A stretch of DNA of 64,000 nucleotides from Curtobacterium sp. 458. Its GTDB lineage: Bacteria; Actinomycetota; Actinomycetes; Actinomycetales; Microbacteriaceae. The stretch covers positions 2,134,799 through 2,198,798 of the forward strand of contig NZ_CP129104.1 in assembly GCF_030406605.1 (NCBI RefSeq), in the 5' to 3' direction. Below are positions 41,782 to 50,507 of the stretch, one piece after another. Position 1 is the stretch's first letter; every line of letters starts with the position of its first letter. The notes beneath the pieces were generated by a model. It saw only the letters and a list, made by a program, of their open reading frames with translations, ran no database searches and had not been told where the DNA came from. The translations under genes and the position numbers were made by a program.

Positions 41782-43173
41782 GTGAGCACCGCCGCGCCGA
41801 CGAGGACCAGCATCTTCAGCGGGCGCTACGCACTCGCCACGGTCGGCATGGTCGCCATCGTGGCGGTCGCGGCGTTCCAGAACCTGGCGATGACGACGGT
41901 CATGCCGGAGATCAGCCGCGACCTCGACGGCGAGACCCTGTACGCCCTCGCCTTCGCCGCGCCGCTCGCCGCCGGTGTGCCGGGCATGGTCCTCGCGGGG
42001 AACTGGACCGACCGCTCCGGCGGGCGCGTCGTCGCCTGGGTGTCCGCGGCCTTCTTCGCCGTCGGCACCGCGGTGGTGATGACCGCGCCGACGATGGAGG
42101 TGTTCCTCGTCGGCCGGCTCGTCGAGGGCTTCGGCGCCGGAGCGATCGACGTCGTCCTCTACGTGCTCGTGGCGCGGATCTTCCCGGACGAGCTGCACGG
42201 CCCGGTGTTCGCCGGGTTCGCCGCGGCCTGGGTGCTCCCGGCGCTCGTCGGACCGGCGCTCGCGGGCATCGTCACGGACGTCTGGAACTGGCACTGGGTC
42301 TTCGCGGGGGCGCTCGTCATCGCGGTCGTCGGCTTCAGCGTCCTCGTCCCGACCCTCCGTCGCCTGCACCCGCCCGCCGCCGAGTTGCGCGCACCGTGGC
42401 AGCGCGCCCGCATCGGGTGGTCGGTCGCCGCGGCGGTCGCGATCCTGCTCCTCAACGTCGCGCCGGACCTCGGCGCCTGGGCCCGCGTCGCAGCCGTGGT
42501 CATCGGCGTCGTCGGCACCTGGGCAGCGCTCCGACCGCTCGTGCCGACGGGCACGTTCCGCGCCGCGCCCGGCCTGCCGTCGGTCGTGCTGCTCCGCGGC
42601 CTCGTCGCCGCGTCGTTCTTCGGGAGCGAGGCGTACGTCCCGTTCCTCCTGCAGGCGAAGCACGGGTTGTCCGCGTCCACGGCGGGGCTCGCGCTGACCG
42701 TCGCCGCACTGAGCTGGGCCGGTGCGAGCTGGCTGCACGGACGGCTCGGGGAGGCCCGGCTGACCGCGGCACGGACGTTCGCCGTCGGCCTCGGCCTCGT
42801 GCTCGTGAGCCTGCTCGCCGCGTTCGCGGTCGCGACGTTCGACCTGCCGTGGTGGGTGCTCGTCGTCGGCTGGTTCGTCGGGGGAGCGGGCATGGGGGCG
42901 ATCTACCCGCGGACGTCGATGCTCACACTGCGGTTCTCGGGGGAGGGCGACGACGGCTTCGCGTCGAGTGCGCTCACGATCGCGGACGCCTCCGGCAGCG
43001 TGGTGGGCCTCGCGCTCACCGGGCTGCTCTTCGTCGGGACCGGCGGAGCGGACACCGACGTGTCGTTCCCGCTCGTCTTCGGCGGCATGGTCGTCGTGTC
43101 GCTGCTCGCGTGGGCAGCGGTCCGCCGCCTCGGGCCGGTGCCGCCGCCGTCATCGCCCGTGGCCGACGGGTAG
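41782..43173 (+). CDS. MFS transporter (drug-exporter type)
   Basis: A 463-residue protein with about 14 membrane helices, which suggests the DHA2 type, though the count is by eye. The motif A-like loop GNWTDRSGGR between helices 2 and 3 and the PEISRDL segment after helix 1 are present. Substrates are not readable. It lies alone with a leaderless-type promoter; the next gene's promoter overlaps its stop. Confidence 0.87.
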   Translation: MSTAAPTRTSIFSGRYALATVGMVAIVAVAAFQNLAMTTVMPEISRDLDGETLYALAFAAPLAAGVPGMVLAGNWTDRSGGRVVAWVSAAFFAVGTAVVMTAPTMEVFLVGRLVEGFGAGAIDVVLYVLVARIFPDELHGPVFAGFAAAWVLPALVGPALAGIVTDVWNWHWVFAGALVIAVVGFSVLVPTLRRLHPPAAELRAPWQRARIGWSVAAAVAILLLNVAPDLGAWARVAAVVIGVVGTWAALRPLVPTGTFRAAPGLPSVVLLRGLVAASFFGSEAYVPFLLQAKHGLSASTAGLALTVAALSWAGASWLHGRLGEARLTAARTFAVGLGLVLVSLLAAFAVATFDLPWWVLVVGWFVGGAGMGAIYPRTSMLTLRFSGEGDDGFASSALTIADASGSVVGLALTGLLFVGTGGADTDVSFPLVFGGMVVVSLLAWAAVRRLGPVPPPSSPVADG

Positions 43174-43176
43174 CGT
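43171..43176 (+). promoter_or_regulatory. -10 element of the small lipoprotein gene, leaderless type
   Basis: TAGCGT overlaps the stop codon of the MFS gene and ends 7 nt before GTG 43184. Confidence 0.55.
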
Positions 43177-43183
43177 GGCCGAC

Positions 43184-43756
43184 GTGTCCGCCCGCATCGT
43201 CGCCGCAGCCGTCGCCCTCGCGACGGTCCTCACCCTGACCGGGTGCCAGGGCGCGACGTCGGCGGCGCCCACGCCCGTGCAGAGCAGCGACCTGACGAGC
43301 TCCGACGGCGGCTTCGACCAGAACGCGGTCGTCGGCGTCGTCCTGCTGCACAGTGCGGCCACCCCGGGGACGACCTCGGGCGGCGTGCCGCTCGCGACGC
43401 GCTTCCGCGACGACCTGACCGCAGCCGGGTTCCGGCCGGACGTGCGCGTGGCCGGTACCGACGACGCCGCGGCGGACCAGCAGTCGGCACTGCGGGCGCT
43501 CGTGCAGCGCGGTGCCAAGGCCGTCCTGGTCGAGGCCGCCGACCCCGCGTCGCTCGCCGGCGCGGTGCAGGTCGCGCACGACGCCGGCGTGGTGATCGTC
43601 GCCGTCGGGGACCCCCTGCCGGCCTCGGGCACCGGCGGGGACGGAGTCTCGGCGGACTACCGCGTCCAGGGCAGCGACTCGGACGCGGCCACGGTCGCGA
43701 AGGCCACTGCGGTCGTCGAGTCGCTCCAGCGCGGCGAGAAGCCCGACGTCGGCTGA
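43184..43756 (+). CDS. Small lipoprotein with a single periplasmic-binding-protein-like lobe
   Basis: A 190-residue secreted lipoprotein with a signal peptide and lipobox LTGC (Cys21). Residues about 45-150 resemble the N-terminal lobe of a ribose-type (Peripla_BP_4) binding protein, with the GAKAVLVEAADPASLAG pattern. The second lobe of about 130 residues is missing and there are no transporter genes nearby. It may be a truncated remnant or a ligand sensor. The lipoprotein call is firmer than the fold. Confidence 0.68.
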   Translation: MSARIVAAAVALATVLTLTGCQGATSAAPTPVQSSDLTSSDGGFDQNAVVGVVLLHSAATPGTTSGGVPLATRFRDDLTAAGFRPDVRVAGTDDAAADQQSALRALVQRGAKAVLVEAADPASLAGAVQVAHDAGVVIVAVGDPLPASGTGGDGVSADYRVQGSDSDAATVAKATAVVESLQRGEKPDVG

Positions 43757-43968
43757 GGCCGTCCACACAAGGGGGCTTCGTCGTCTCACGGCGGTTCCCC
43801 AGCATCGCCCCGCCGAGCCTCGGAACGACGCCGTCCGCCGCTGAGCGGAGGGACAGGCCGCGTCCCACGAACGGGGGACGTCGTTCGTCGGTGGAACCAC
43901 CGACTGTCCGGTCGTTCCGGTTCCTCACTACATTCGCCTCACCCAGCTCCGCGGTGAGAGGACCCGAA

Positions 43969-45975
43969 GTGCAACGACGCCCACCGACCCCCGGTCGGAC
44001 CGAACCCAACAGGACCCGGACCGCGCTCGTCGCGATCGCCACCGCAGCGTGCACGGTCGGCGCCGTCGCCCTCGCTGCCGGACCGGCCGACGCAGCGACC
44101 CGGCACACGCTCCCCGACTCCGTCCCCACGTGGGCGACGAGCACGAACGACGCCGGCACCGTGGCGGCGAGCACCGACGTCGAGGGCGAGGTCTACCTGC
44201 CCCTGCGGAACCAGCAGGGCGCCGAGGCCCTGGCCACCGCGGTGTCCACCCCGGGGAACGCCCGGTACCGCAAGCCGCTCAGCCCCTCGGCCTGGATCGC
44301 GAAGTACGCCCCGACGAAGGCGTCCGCGGACGAGGTCACCGGCTACCTCCGCGCACAGGGCCTCACCATCACGGCCGTCCCGGCCAGCCACGAGTTCGTG
44401 GTGTTCCGCGGGCCGGCGTCGGTCGTCGGTTCGGTGCTCGGCACGAGCCTGCACCGCTACCAGCACGCCGGGAAGACCCTCGTCGCACCGGCCTCCGCAC
44501 CCTCGCTGCCGTCCTCCATCGCCGGTCTCGTGAGCGGGGTCAGCGTCGACCAGGGACGACTCCTCACACACCCGGAACTCGTCCAGCAGGGCCAGACCCC
44601 CGCGACGTCGACGCCTGCGCGCACCCTCCGTCAGCAGGCCACCGGCCCGACCGGCATCCAGGCGAAGTGCTCGCAGTACGACGGGCAGAACACCGCGACC
44701 GTGCCGGCAGCCTACGGGCAGACGCAGGTCCGTACCTTCGCCTGCGGCTACGTCCCGAAGCAGATCCGTTCGGCCTACGGCGTCGACGGCCTCGCCGCGA
44801 AGGGCGTCCAGGGCCAGGGCCAGACCGTCGCGATCATCGACGCGTACGCCTCGCCGACGATCGTGCAGGACACCAACAGCTACTCGAAGCAGAACGGCGA
44901 GCCCGTCCTGACGAGCGCCACCTTCGCGCAGAGGATCCCGTCGCCGTCGCAGTTCACCGACCAGGTGCTCTGCCAGCAGCCGAGCGGGTGGCAGGGCGAG
45001 GAGACGCTCGACGTCCAGTCCGTGCACGCCGTCGCCCCGGCCGCGAAGATCCTCTACGTCGGTGGCACGAACTGCGGCGGCGGGCTCGACGTCGCGATGT
45101 CGAAGGTCCTCGACCAGGGCCTCGCGCACCTCGTCAGCAACAGCTACGGCGACGTCGGCGAGAACGTGCCGCTGTCGAGCATCCGTGGCCAGGAGAACCT
45201 GCACATCCAGGCCGCCGGCGAAGGCATCGGCCTGTACTTCTCGAGCGGGGACAACGGCGACGAGTCGGCCGCCCTCGGCAGCGCGCAGCCGGACTTCCCG
45301 GCCTCCAGCCCGTGGGTGACCGCGGTCGGCGGGACGAGCCTCGGCATCGGCGCGAACGGCCGCAAGACCTTCGAGACCGGGTGGGGCGACGTCCTCGACC
45401 AGATCGTGTCGAGCGACCGTGGCGACGTCTACGCCGCGCCGCTGCCCGGCGACCTCGTCGGTGGCGGTGCCGGCGGCGGTCGGAGCACCATCTTCGACCA
45501 GCCCGCCTACCAGAAGGGCGTCGTGCCGTCGTCGCTCGCGAACGGCAAGCGCGTCTCGCCGGACCTCGCGGCACTCGCCGACCCGTACACCGGCTTCGCG
45601 ATCGGCATCCGCCCGATCACGGACGACAGCACCCTCGCCACCGGCGACTTCGTCAACGAGACGTACGGCGGCACCTCGCTCGCGTCACCGCTGACGGCGG
45701 CACTCATGGCGATCGTGCAGCAGTCGACCCACGTGCGGCTCGGCTTCGCGAACCCGTCGCTCTACGCCACGTACCGGGCTGCGCCGAAGGCGTTCCACGA
45801 CGTGCAGCCGCCGGGGTCGCCGATCGCGCTGGCCTACACGAGCGCGACGTCCGGCAAGGACTACCTCGTGACCCTCGACCACGACACGTCGCTCTCCACC
45901 GCGAAGGGGTACGACGACGTGACCGGCCTCGGTTCGGTGTCCTTCAGCGGACTCACGCGGGCGGCCCAGCGGTAG
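43969..45975 (+). CDS. Secreted S53 family peptidase (sedolisin/kumamolisin type)
   Basis: A 668-residue acid-type serine-carboxyl endopeptidase. It has a signal peptide (1-43, ending ADA|A), a pro-kumamolisin activation domain (about 55-215) and a peptidase domain. The catalytic glutamate and aspartate are E344 and D348 in QGEETLD. The oxyanion aspartate lies in SSGDNGDE, and the nucleophile S570 lies in GGTSLASP. The C-terminal calcium-site motif YDDVTGLG is present. GTG 43969 has a GAGAGGA SD. A TACATT 35 nt upstream is a possible -10. It would digest protein outside the cell. Confidence 0.92.
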   Translation: MQRRPPTPGRTEPNRTRTALVAIATAACTVGAVALAAGPADAATRHTLPDSVPTWATSTNDAGTVAASTDVEGEVYLPLRNQQGAEALATAVSTPGNARYRKPLSPSAWIAKYAPTKASADEVTGYLRAQGLTITAVPASHEFVVFRGPASVVGSVLGTSLHRYQHAGKTLVAPASAPSLPSSIAGLVSGVSVDQGRLLTHPELVQQGQTPATSTPARTLRQQATGPTGIQAKCSQYDGQNTATVPAAYGQTQVRTFACGYVPKQIRSAYGVDGLAAKGVQGQGQTVAIIDAYASPTIVQDTNSYSKQNGEPVLTSATFAQRIPSPSQFTDQVLCQQPSGWQGEETLDVQSVHAVAPAAKILYVGGTNCGGGLDVAMSKVLDQGLAHLVSNSYGDVGENVPLSSIRGQENLHIQAAGEGIGLYFSSGDNGDESAALGSAQPDFPASSPWVTAVGGTSLGIGANGRKTFETGWGDVLDQIVSSDRGDVYAAPLPGDLVGGGAGGGRSTIFDQPAYQKGVVPSSLANGKRVSPDLAALADPYTGFAIGIRPITDDSTLATGDFVNETYGGTSLASPLTAALMAIVQQSTHVRLGFANPSLYATYRAAPKAFHDVQPPGSPIALAYTSATSGKDYLVTLDHDTSLSTAKGYDDVTGLGSVSFSGLTRAAQR

Positions 45976-46005
45976 CGCGCGTCGCGTCCTCGACGGACGC
46001 TGAGA

Positions 46006-46049
46006 CGGACGGGAGGCTCGGTGCCAGCTGGCACCGGGCCTCCCGTCCG
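46006..46049. terminator. Terminator between S53 peptidase and TetR genes
   Basis: A 22-bp near-perfect stem starting CGGACGGGAGGC, with the hairpin-family arms. The two genes are convergent, so it can serve both. Confidence 0.85.
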
Positions 46050-46077
46050 ATCTGGGTCGCGCGCGGGGCGCGACGCG

Positions 46078-46659
46078 TCAGCGCCACCAGGCCGGGAACG
46101 ACAGGGTGATCGTCTGGACGAGCGACTTCCGCGACCGGCGCGGGCCGGCGAGCCACGCCTCGATCGCGCCGACGAACCCCTGGGCGACGAACCCGGCCGC
46201 GACGTCGTCGAGGAGCTCGGGCCGACCCTCGGCCGGGAGCTCCCGGATGTGCTGCGCGCTCGACACCGTGAAGTGGTCGACGAGGAGGCGGTGCAGCGAG
46301 CCGTCCTCGGGGTCGGGCAGCGCCTTGCCGTAGATGTCCTTGTACGACACGACGTGCTCGACGACGGCGTCGATGCCGCGGCGGGTGATGGCCTCGAGCT
46401 CGTCCGGCCCGGCGCCGCGCTCGAACGCCGCCCGACGCGCCGCGGCGTCGTCGTCGCGGATGCGGTCGAGCTCCGGCGTGAGCACGTCGGCGAGCAGCGA
46501 GCCGGGGGAGACCGCGTGCGAGTAGAACGTCGCGCGGTTGATGCCCGCGGCACGCGTGACGTCGGCGACGGTGATGCGCGACACGGGACGATCGGCGGCG
46601 AGGCGCAGGATCGCCTCGCGCAGGGCCGCGGTCGTGTGCAGGATCCGGGCGTCCACCAC
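46078..46659 (-). CDS. TetR family transcriptional regulator
   Basis: A 193-residue repressor with an N-terminal helix-turn-helix (ITVADVTRAAGINRATFYSH, about 28-47) and a C-terminal ligand-binding helical domain. Several GTG codons are possible; GTG 46659 was chosen because it lies at a normal distance after AGGAAGGG, and 46668 and 46656 are alternatives. It is divergent from the Bcr/CflA exporter and probably represses it. Confidence 0.85.
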   Translation of the reverse strand: MVDARILHTTAALREAILRLAADRPVSRITVADVTRAAGINRATFYSHAVSPGSLLADVLTPELDRIRDDDAAARRAAFERGAGPDELEAITRRGIDAVVEHVVSYKDIYGKALPDPEDGSLHRLLVDHFTVSSAQHIRELPAEGRPELLDDVAAGFVAQGFVGAIEAWLAGPRRSRKSLVQTITLSFPAWWR

Positions 46660-46714
46660 GACACCCACCCCCTTCCTGTCCAGATCGCCCGGTCCGCCGG
46701 GCAGTCCGAACGTA

Positions 46715-46749
46715 CCGCATGTCAGGTGACGCACAGGTGCGGTTAGGAT
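46715..46749. promoter_or_regulatory. Promoter and candidate TetR operator in the divergent gap
   Basis: TAGGAT (46744-46749) is a good -10 facing the exporter gene. Immediately upstream CCGCA (46715) and TGCGG (46738) are inverted arms across a 28-bp site, with CAGGTG repeated inside. Position fits a repressor site; sequence symmetry is only partial. Confidence 0.4.
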
Positions 46750-46828
46750 GGTTCCGCGGCCGAATCGATTCGACCCGGTTCCGCACCCCTCCTCCCACCA
46801 CCCCTCCCCACGTCGAAGGACCCTGCTC

Positions 46829-48085
46829 GTGACCGCGCCCGCCACCACCGGTTCGCTCCGCGTCGTCCTGCACCCGGGGGACTCGCTCTCCCGCGGGCAG
46901 CGCCTCGTCTACGTCTTCGTCCTGGGGGCCCTCACCGCGCTCGGGCCGTTCACCATCGACCTGTACCTGCCGGCGTTCCCGTCGCTCGAGGGCGACCTCG
47001 GGATCTCGGCCGGCACGGTCCAGCTCACCCTGACGGCGACCACGATCGGGTTCGCCGTCGGGCAGCTGCTCGTCGGCCCCTGGAGCGACAAGGTCGGTCG
47101 GCGCCTCCCGCTGATCATCGCGACGAGCGTGCACGTGGCGGCCTCGGTCGGGGCCGCGCTCGCCCCGAACGTCGAAGTGCTCGCGCTGTTCCGGGTGCTG
47201 CAGGGCATGGGGGCCTCGGCCGGAGGCGTCGTGGCGATGGCGACCGTCCGCGACCTGTTCGGCGGCAAGCCCCTCGTGCGCATGCTGTCCCGCCTGGCGA
47301 TGGTGAACGGGCTCGCGCCGATCCTCGCCCCGCTCATCGGTTCGCAGATGCTCCGGTTCACGAGCTGGCGCGGCATCTTCGTCTTCCTCGCCTGCTACGG
47401 CCTCGCCGTGGTGATCGCCTCGGTGCTGCTCATCGTCGAGACCCTGCCGCCGGCACGTCGACACGAGGCCGGGCACTCGAGCGTCGGGCAGCGGTACCGG
47501 GCGCTCTTCTCCGACCGGATCTTCGTGGGCGTGGCCCTCATCGGCGCGATGGTGTTCAGCGGGCTGTTCTCGTACCTCAGCGCGTCGCCGTTCCTGTTCC
47601 AACAGGTGTACGACCTCAACGCGCAGCAGTACGGCCTGCTCTTCGCGGTGAACTCGATCGGCGTCGTGCTCGGGGTGCAGATCTCGTCCCGCATCGCGCA
47701 GCGCGTCGGCCCGCAGTGGATCCTGGCGTGCTCGACCGCGACGCTGTTCCTCGCGGCCGTGGCGATCATCGTGCTCGACCTGCTCGGCGCCGGGCTCGTC
47801 GGGGTGCTCGTGCCGCTGTGGTTCTTCATCGCCGCCTGCGGGTTCTCGTTCCCGCTCGTGCAGGTGATCGGCCTCGCGGCCCACGGCAAGGAGGCGGGCA
47901 CCGCAGCGTCCCTCCTCGGTGCCCTGAACTTCGGCGTGGCCGGGCTCATCTCGCCGATCGTCGGCTGGCTCGGCATCACCACCGCGGCGCCCATGGCGGC
48001 CGTGATGGCGTGCACGTCGGCCGTGGCGATCGCCCTGCTCTGGGTGGTCGTGCGGCCGCGGACGGTGCCGGCGCTCTCGCACTGA
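46829..48085 (+). CDS. Bcr/CflA family MFS drug-resistance exporter
   Basis: A 418-residue transporter with about 12 helices. The family start is clear: GPFTIDLYLPAFPSL after helix 1 and GPWSDKVGRR in the motif-A loop. GTG 46829 has a GAAGGA SD 8 nt upstream; the ATG at 46748 would lie inside the -10 and is rejected. Expected to export bicyclomycin-, sulfonamide- or cysteine-type compounds; specificity is not readable. Control by the divergent TetR protein is likely. Confidence 0.92.
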   Translation: MTAPATTGSLRVVLHPGDSLSRGQRLVYVFVLGALTALGPFTIDLYLPAFPSLEGDLGISAGTVQLTLTATTIGFAVGQLLVGPWSDKVGRRLPLIIATSVHVAASVGAALAPNVEVLALFRVLQGMGASAGGVVAMATVRDLFGGKPLVRMLSRLAMVNGLAPILAPLIGSQMLRFTSWRGIFVFLACYGLAVVIASVLLIVETLPPARRHEAGHSSVGQRYRALFSDRIFVGVALIGAMVFSGLFSYLSASPFLFQQVYDLNAQQYGLLFAVNSIGVVLGVQISSRIAQRVGPQWILACSTATLFLAAVAIIVLDLLGAGLVGVLVPLWFFIAACGFSFPLVQVIGLAAHGKEAGTAASLLGALNFGVAGLISPIVGWLGITTAAPMAAVMACTSAVAIALLWVVVRPRTVPALSH

Positions 48086-48156
48086 CGCGTCGCGCGGCGG
48101 CTCGCGCGGCGTCGCGCGGGGGCGGGTGACGTCGCGGTGCGCGAGCCGTCGCTGTC

Positions 48157-48207
48157 GCTGTCGGACGACGTGACCGCTGTCGGACGACGTCGACCGTGTC
48201 GTCCGAC
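48157..48207. repeat. 19-bp direct repeat and GTCGGACGAC palindrome
   Basis: CGCTGTCGGACGACGT occurs at 48157 and 48176 (19-bp period). The second copy also pairs with GTCGTCCGAC at 48198-48207 to form a 10-bp stem. It may act as the terminator of the exporter gene. Confidence 0.7.
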
Positions 48208-48248
48208 GGCGGCACGAGCGGGACCGAACCGGCTGTCCGCGCCGTTCG

Positions 48249-48254
48249 TATGCT
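48249..48254 (+). promoter_or_regulatory. -10 element of the HerA-like gene, leaderless type
   Basis: TATGCT ends 6 nt before ATG 48261. No SD is present in between. Confidence 0.6.
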
Positions 48255-48260
48255 GAGCGC

Positions 48261-50351
48261 ATGAGCGATGCGGTGGAGCAGGCCCGGGCGGCGGCAGCGG
48301 CGGCGAAGGCCGCGGCGGACGAGGCTCGGCGCCTCGCGGACGAGGCCGCGGCGCGGGCCGAGGAACTCGCGGCGGCGCTCGCGGCCTCCGTGCCCACCGC
48401 GGACGCGGCACCCGACGCGGACGCACCCGACGTCGCCGGCGCACCCGCACCGACACCTGCACCGGCCGCGGACGACGGAACCCCCGCGACCACCGACGGG
48501 CCGGCGTCGTCGTCGGGGACCGGCACCGCGCCTCCCGGCAGTGCACCGGCGAGCACACCCGCTGACGCGACTGCACCCGCCGACGCGACCGGACCCGCCG
48601 ACGCGACCGGACCCGCCGGCGCGACCGGACCCGCCGACGCGACCGGACCGCTCGGGCCGGACGCCGTGTCGGCGGTCCGCGACGGCTACGAGGTGACCGG
48701 CAGCGCCCTCGAACTCGGCGCCCTCGTGAACGGCGAGGCGCTGCCCGACGTGCAGGTGCGCATCCCGCTCGGCATGCTCAACCGGCACGGCCTCGTGGCA
48801 GGCGCGACGGGCACGGGCAAGACCCGCACACTCCAGCTGCTCGCCGAGCAGATCGCCGCGAACGGGGTCCCCGTCTTCGCCGCCGACATCAAGGGCGACC
48901 TGTCCGGCCTCGCGGTGCCGGGCACGAGCAGCGAGAAGCTCCTCGCCCGCACCGCCGGCATCGGGCAGGACTGGCAGGCGGTCGCGAGCGAGGCCGAGTT
49001 CTACAGCCTCGGCGGCCAGGGCACCGGCGTCCCGATCCGCGCGACCGTGTCCGGGTTCGGCCCGCTGCTGCTCTCGAAGGTGCTCGGGCTGAACGAGACG
49101 CAGGAGTCCTCGCTCGGGCTCGTGTTCCACTACGCCGAGCAGGCCGGGCTGCCGCTCGTCGACCTCTCGGACCTCCGGAGCGTCCTGACGTTCCTCGTCA
49201 GCGACGACGGCAAGGAGGAACTGGCCGAGCTCGGCGGGTTGTCGAAGCAGACCGCCGGCGTGATCCTCCGCGAGCTCATCACCTTCGCCGACCAGGGCGC
49301 CGACCAGTTCTTCGGCGAGCCCGAGATCGACACGCAGGTGTTCCTCCGGACGGCCGCGGACGGTCGGGGCGTGGTCAGCCTGCTCGAGGTGCCGGGCGTG
49401 CAGGACCAGCCGCAGGTGTTCTCGACGTTCCTCATGTGGCTCCTCGCGGACCTCTTCAACGAGATCCCGGAGGTCGGCGACCAGGACAAGCCGAAGCTCG
49501 TGTTCTTCTTCGACGAGGCGCACCTGCTCTTCAACGGGGCCTCGAAGGACTTCACCGACCAGATCGTGCGCACCGTCCGGCTGATCCGGTCGAAGGGCGT
49601 CGGCATCTTCTTCGTGACGCAGACACCGAAGGACGTGCCGAACGACGTGCTCGCGCAGCTCGGGTCGCGCATCCAGCACCAACTGCGCGCGCACACCCCG
49701 GACGACGCGAAGGCGCTCCGGGCCACGGTGTCGACGTACCCGTCGAGCGACTACGACCTCGGCGAGGTCCTCACCTCGCTCGCCACCGGCGAGGCGATCG
49801 TCACGGTCATGAACGAGAAGGGTGCGCCGACCCCGGTGGCGTGGACCCGGCTCCGAGCTCCGCAGGGCTCGATGGACCCGATGCCGGCACCCGACCTGGA
49901 GGCACGGGTGCAGTCATCGCCGCTCCTCGCCACCTACGGCACCCGCGTCGACCCCGATTCGGCCTACGAGATGCTCGCCCGCCGCATGGAGGCCGCCGCC
50001 GCGGACGCGGCCGCTGCCGACGCGGCGAAGGCCGCCGCGGCGGCCGCTGCCGAGGCCGAGAAGGAGGTTGCCCGGGCGCAGGCCACCGCGGCGAAGGAGG
50101 CTGCGGCGAAGGCGAAGCAGGAGGAACGCGACCGGGCTGCGGCGCAGAAGGAGTACGAGAAGGCGCAGCGGGAGTTCGAACGGGCCGAGCGGGCTGCCGA
50201 GGCGCGGCGGTCGGGGCGGTCGAGCACGCGGACGACGGCGTCCCGGAAGGCGAACGACCCGCTGTCGGACCTGCTCGGGTCCGGACTGGGTCGGACGATC
50301 GCCAAGGAGGTCGTGCAGGGCATCTTCTCGACGCTGCGTCGGCGTCGCTGA
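48261..50351 (+). CDS. HerA-like ATPase (DUF853 family)
   Basis: A 696-residue P-loop ATPase. After an Ala/Asp/Pro-rich region (1-145) that contains about five DATGPA repeats comes the motor domain: Walker A GATGTGKT at 181-188, Walker B FFFDEAH with D418-E419, and an Arg-rich sensor region. DUF853/HerA proteins are DNA-translocase-like; in other contexts they pair with nucleases, but none is adjacent here. The last 120 residues are Ala/Glu/Lys-rich coiled coil (about 573-660) and a basic tail. It should be cytoplasmic. A leaderless-type promoter precedes it. Confidence 0.85.
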   Translation: MSDAVEQARAAAAAAKAAADEARRLADEAAARAEELAAALAASVPTADAAPDADAPDVAGAPAPTPAPAADDGTPATTDGPASSSGTGTAPPGSAPASTPADATAPADATGPADATGPAGATGPADATGPLGPDAVSAVRDGYEVTGSALELGALVNGEALPDVQVRIPLGMLNRHGLVAGATGTGKTRTLQLLAEQIAANGVPVFAADIKGDLSGLAVPGTSSEKLLARTAGIGQDWQAVASEAEFYSLGGQGTGVPIRATVSGFGPLLLSKVLGLNETQESSLGLVFHYAEQAGLPLVDLSDLRSVLTFLVSDDGKEELAELGGLSKQTAGVILRELITFADQGADQFFGEPEIDTQVFLRTAADGRGVVSLLEVPGVQDQPQVFSTFLMWLLADLFNEIPEVGDQDKPKLVFFFDEAHLLFNGASKDFTDQIVRTVRLIRSKGVGIFFVTQTPKDVPNDVLAQLGSRIQHQLRAHTPDDAKALRATVSTYPSSDYDLGEVLTSLATGEAIVTVMNEKGAPTPVAWTRLRAPQGSMDPMPAPDLEARVQSSPLLATYGTRVDPDSAYEMLARRMEAAAADAAAADAAKAAAAAAAEAEKEVARAQATAAKEAAAKAKQEERDRAAAQKEYEKAQREFERAERAAEARRSGRSSTRTTASRKANDPLSDLLGSGLGRTIAKEVVQGIFSTLRRRR
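48552..48650 (+). repeat. In-frame 18-bp tandem repeat within the HerA-like gene
   Basis: About five units of GCCGACGCGACCGGACCC encode the repeated ADATGP hexapeptide. The period is a multiple of 3, so copy-number changes would keep the frame. Confidence 0.85.
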
Positions 50352-50363
50352 GGCCCGAGCAGG

Positions 50364-50507
50364 CGTGCTGCCCGTCGGGCGTGCTGCCCGTCGGGCGTGC
50401 TGCTCGGCGGGCGTGCTGTCCGGTGGGCGTGCTGTCCGGTGGGCGTGCTGTCCGGTGGGCGTGCTGTCCGGTGGGCGTGCTGCCCGGTGGGCGTGCTGCC
50501 CTCTTGG
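50364..50507. repeat. 16-bp tandem repeat, nine copies
   Basis: Unit CGTGCTGTCCGGTGGG. Copies start at 50364 and then every 16 bp to 50492. The middle four are identical and the outer ones diverge. It fills the convergent gap between the HerA-like gene and the PH-like gene and is not coding. Confidence 0.95.
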
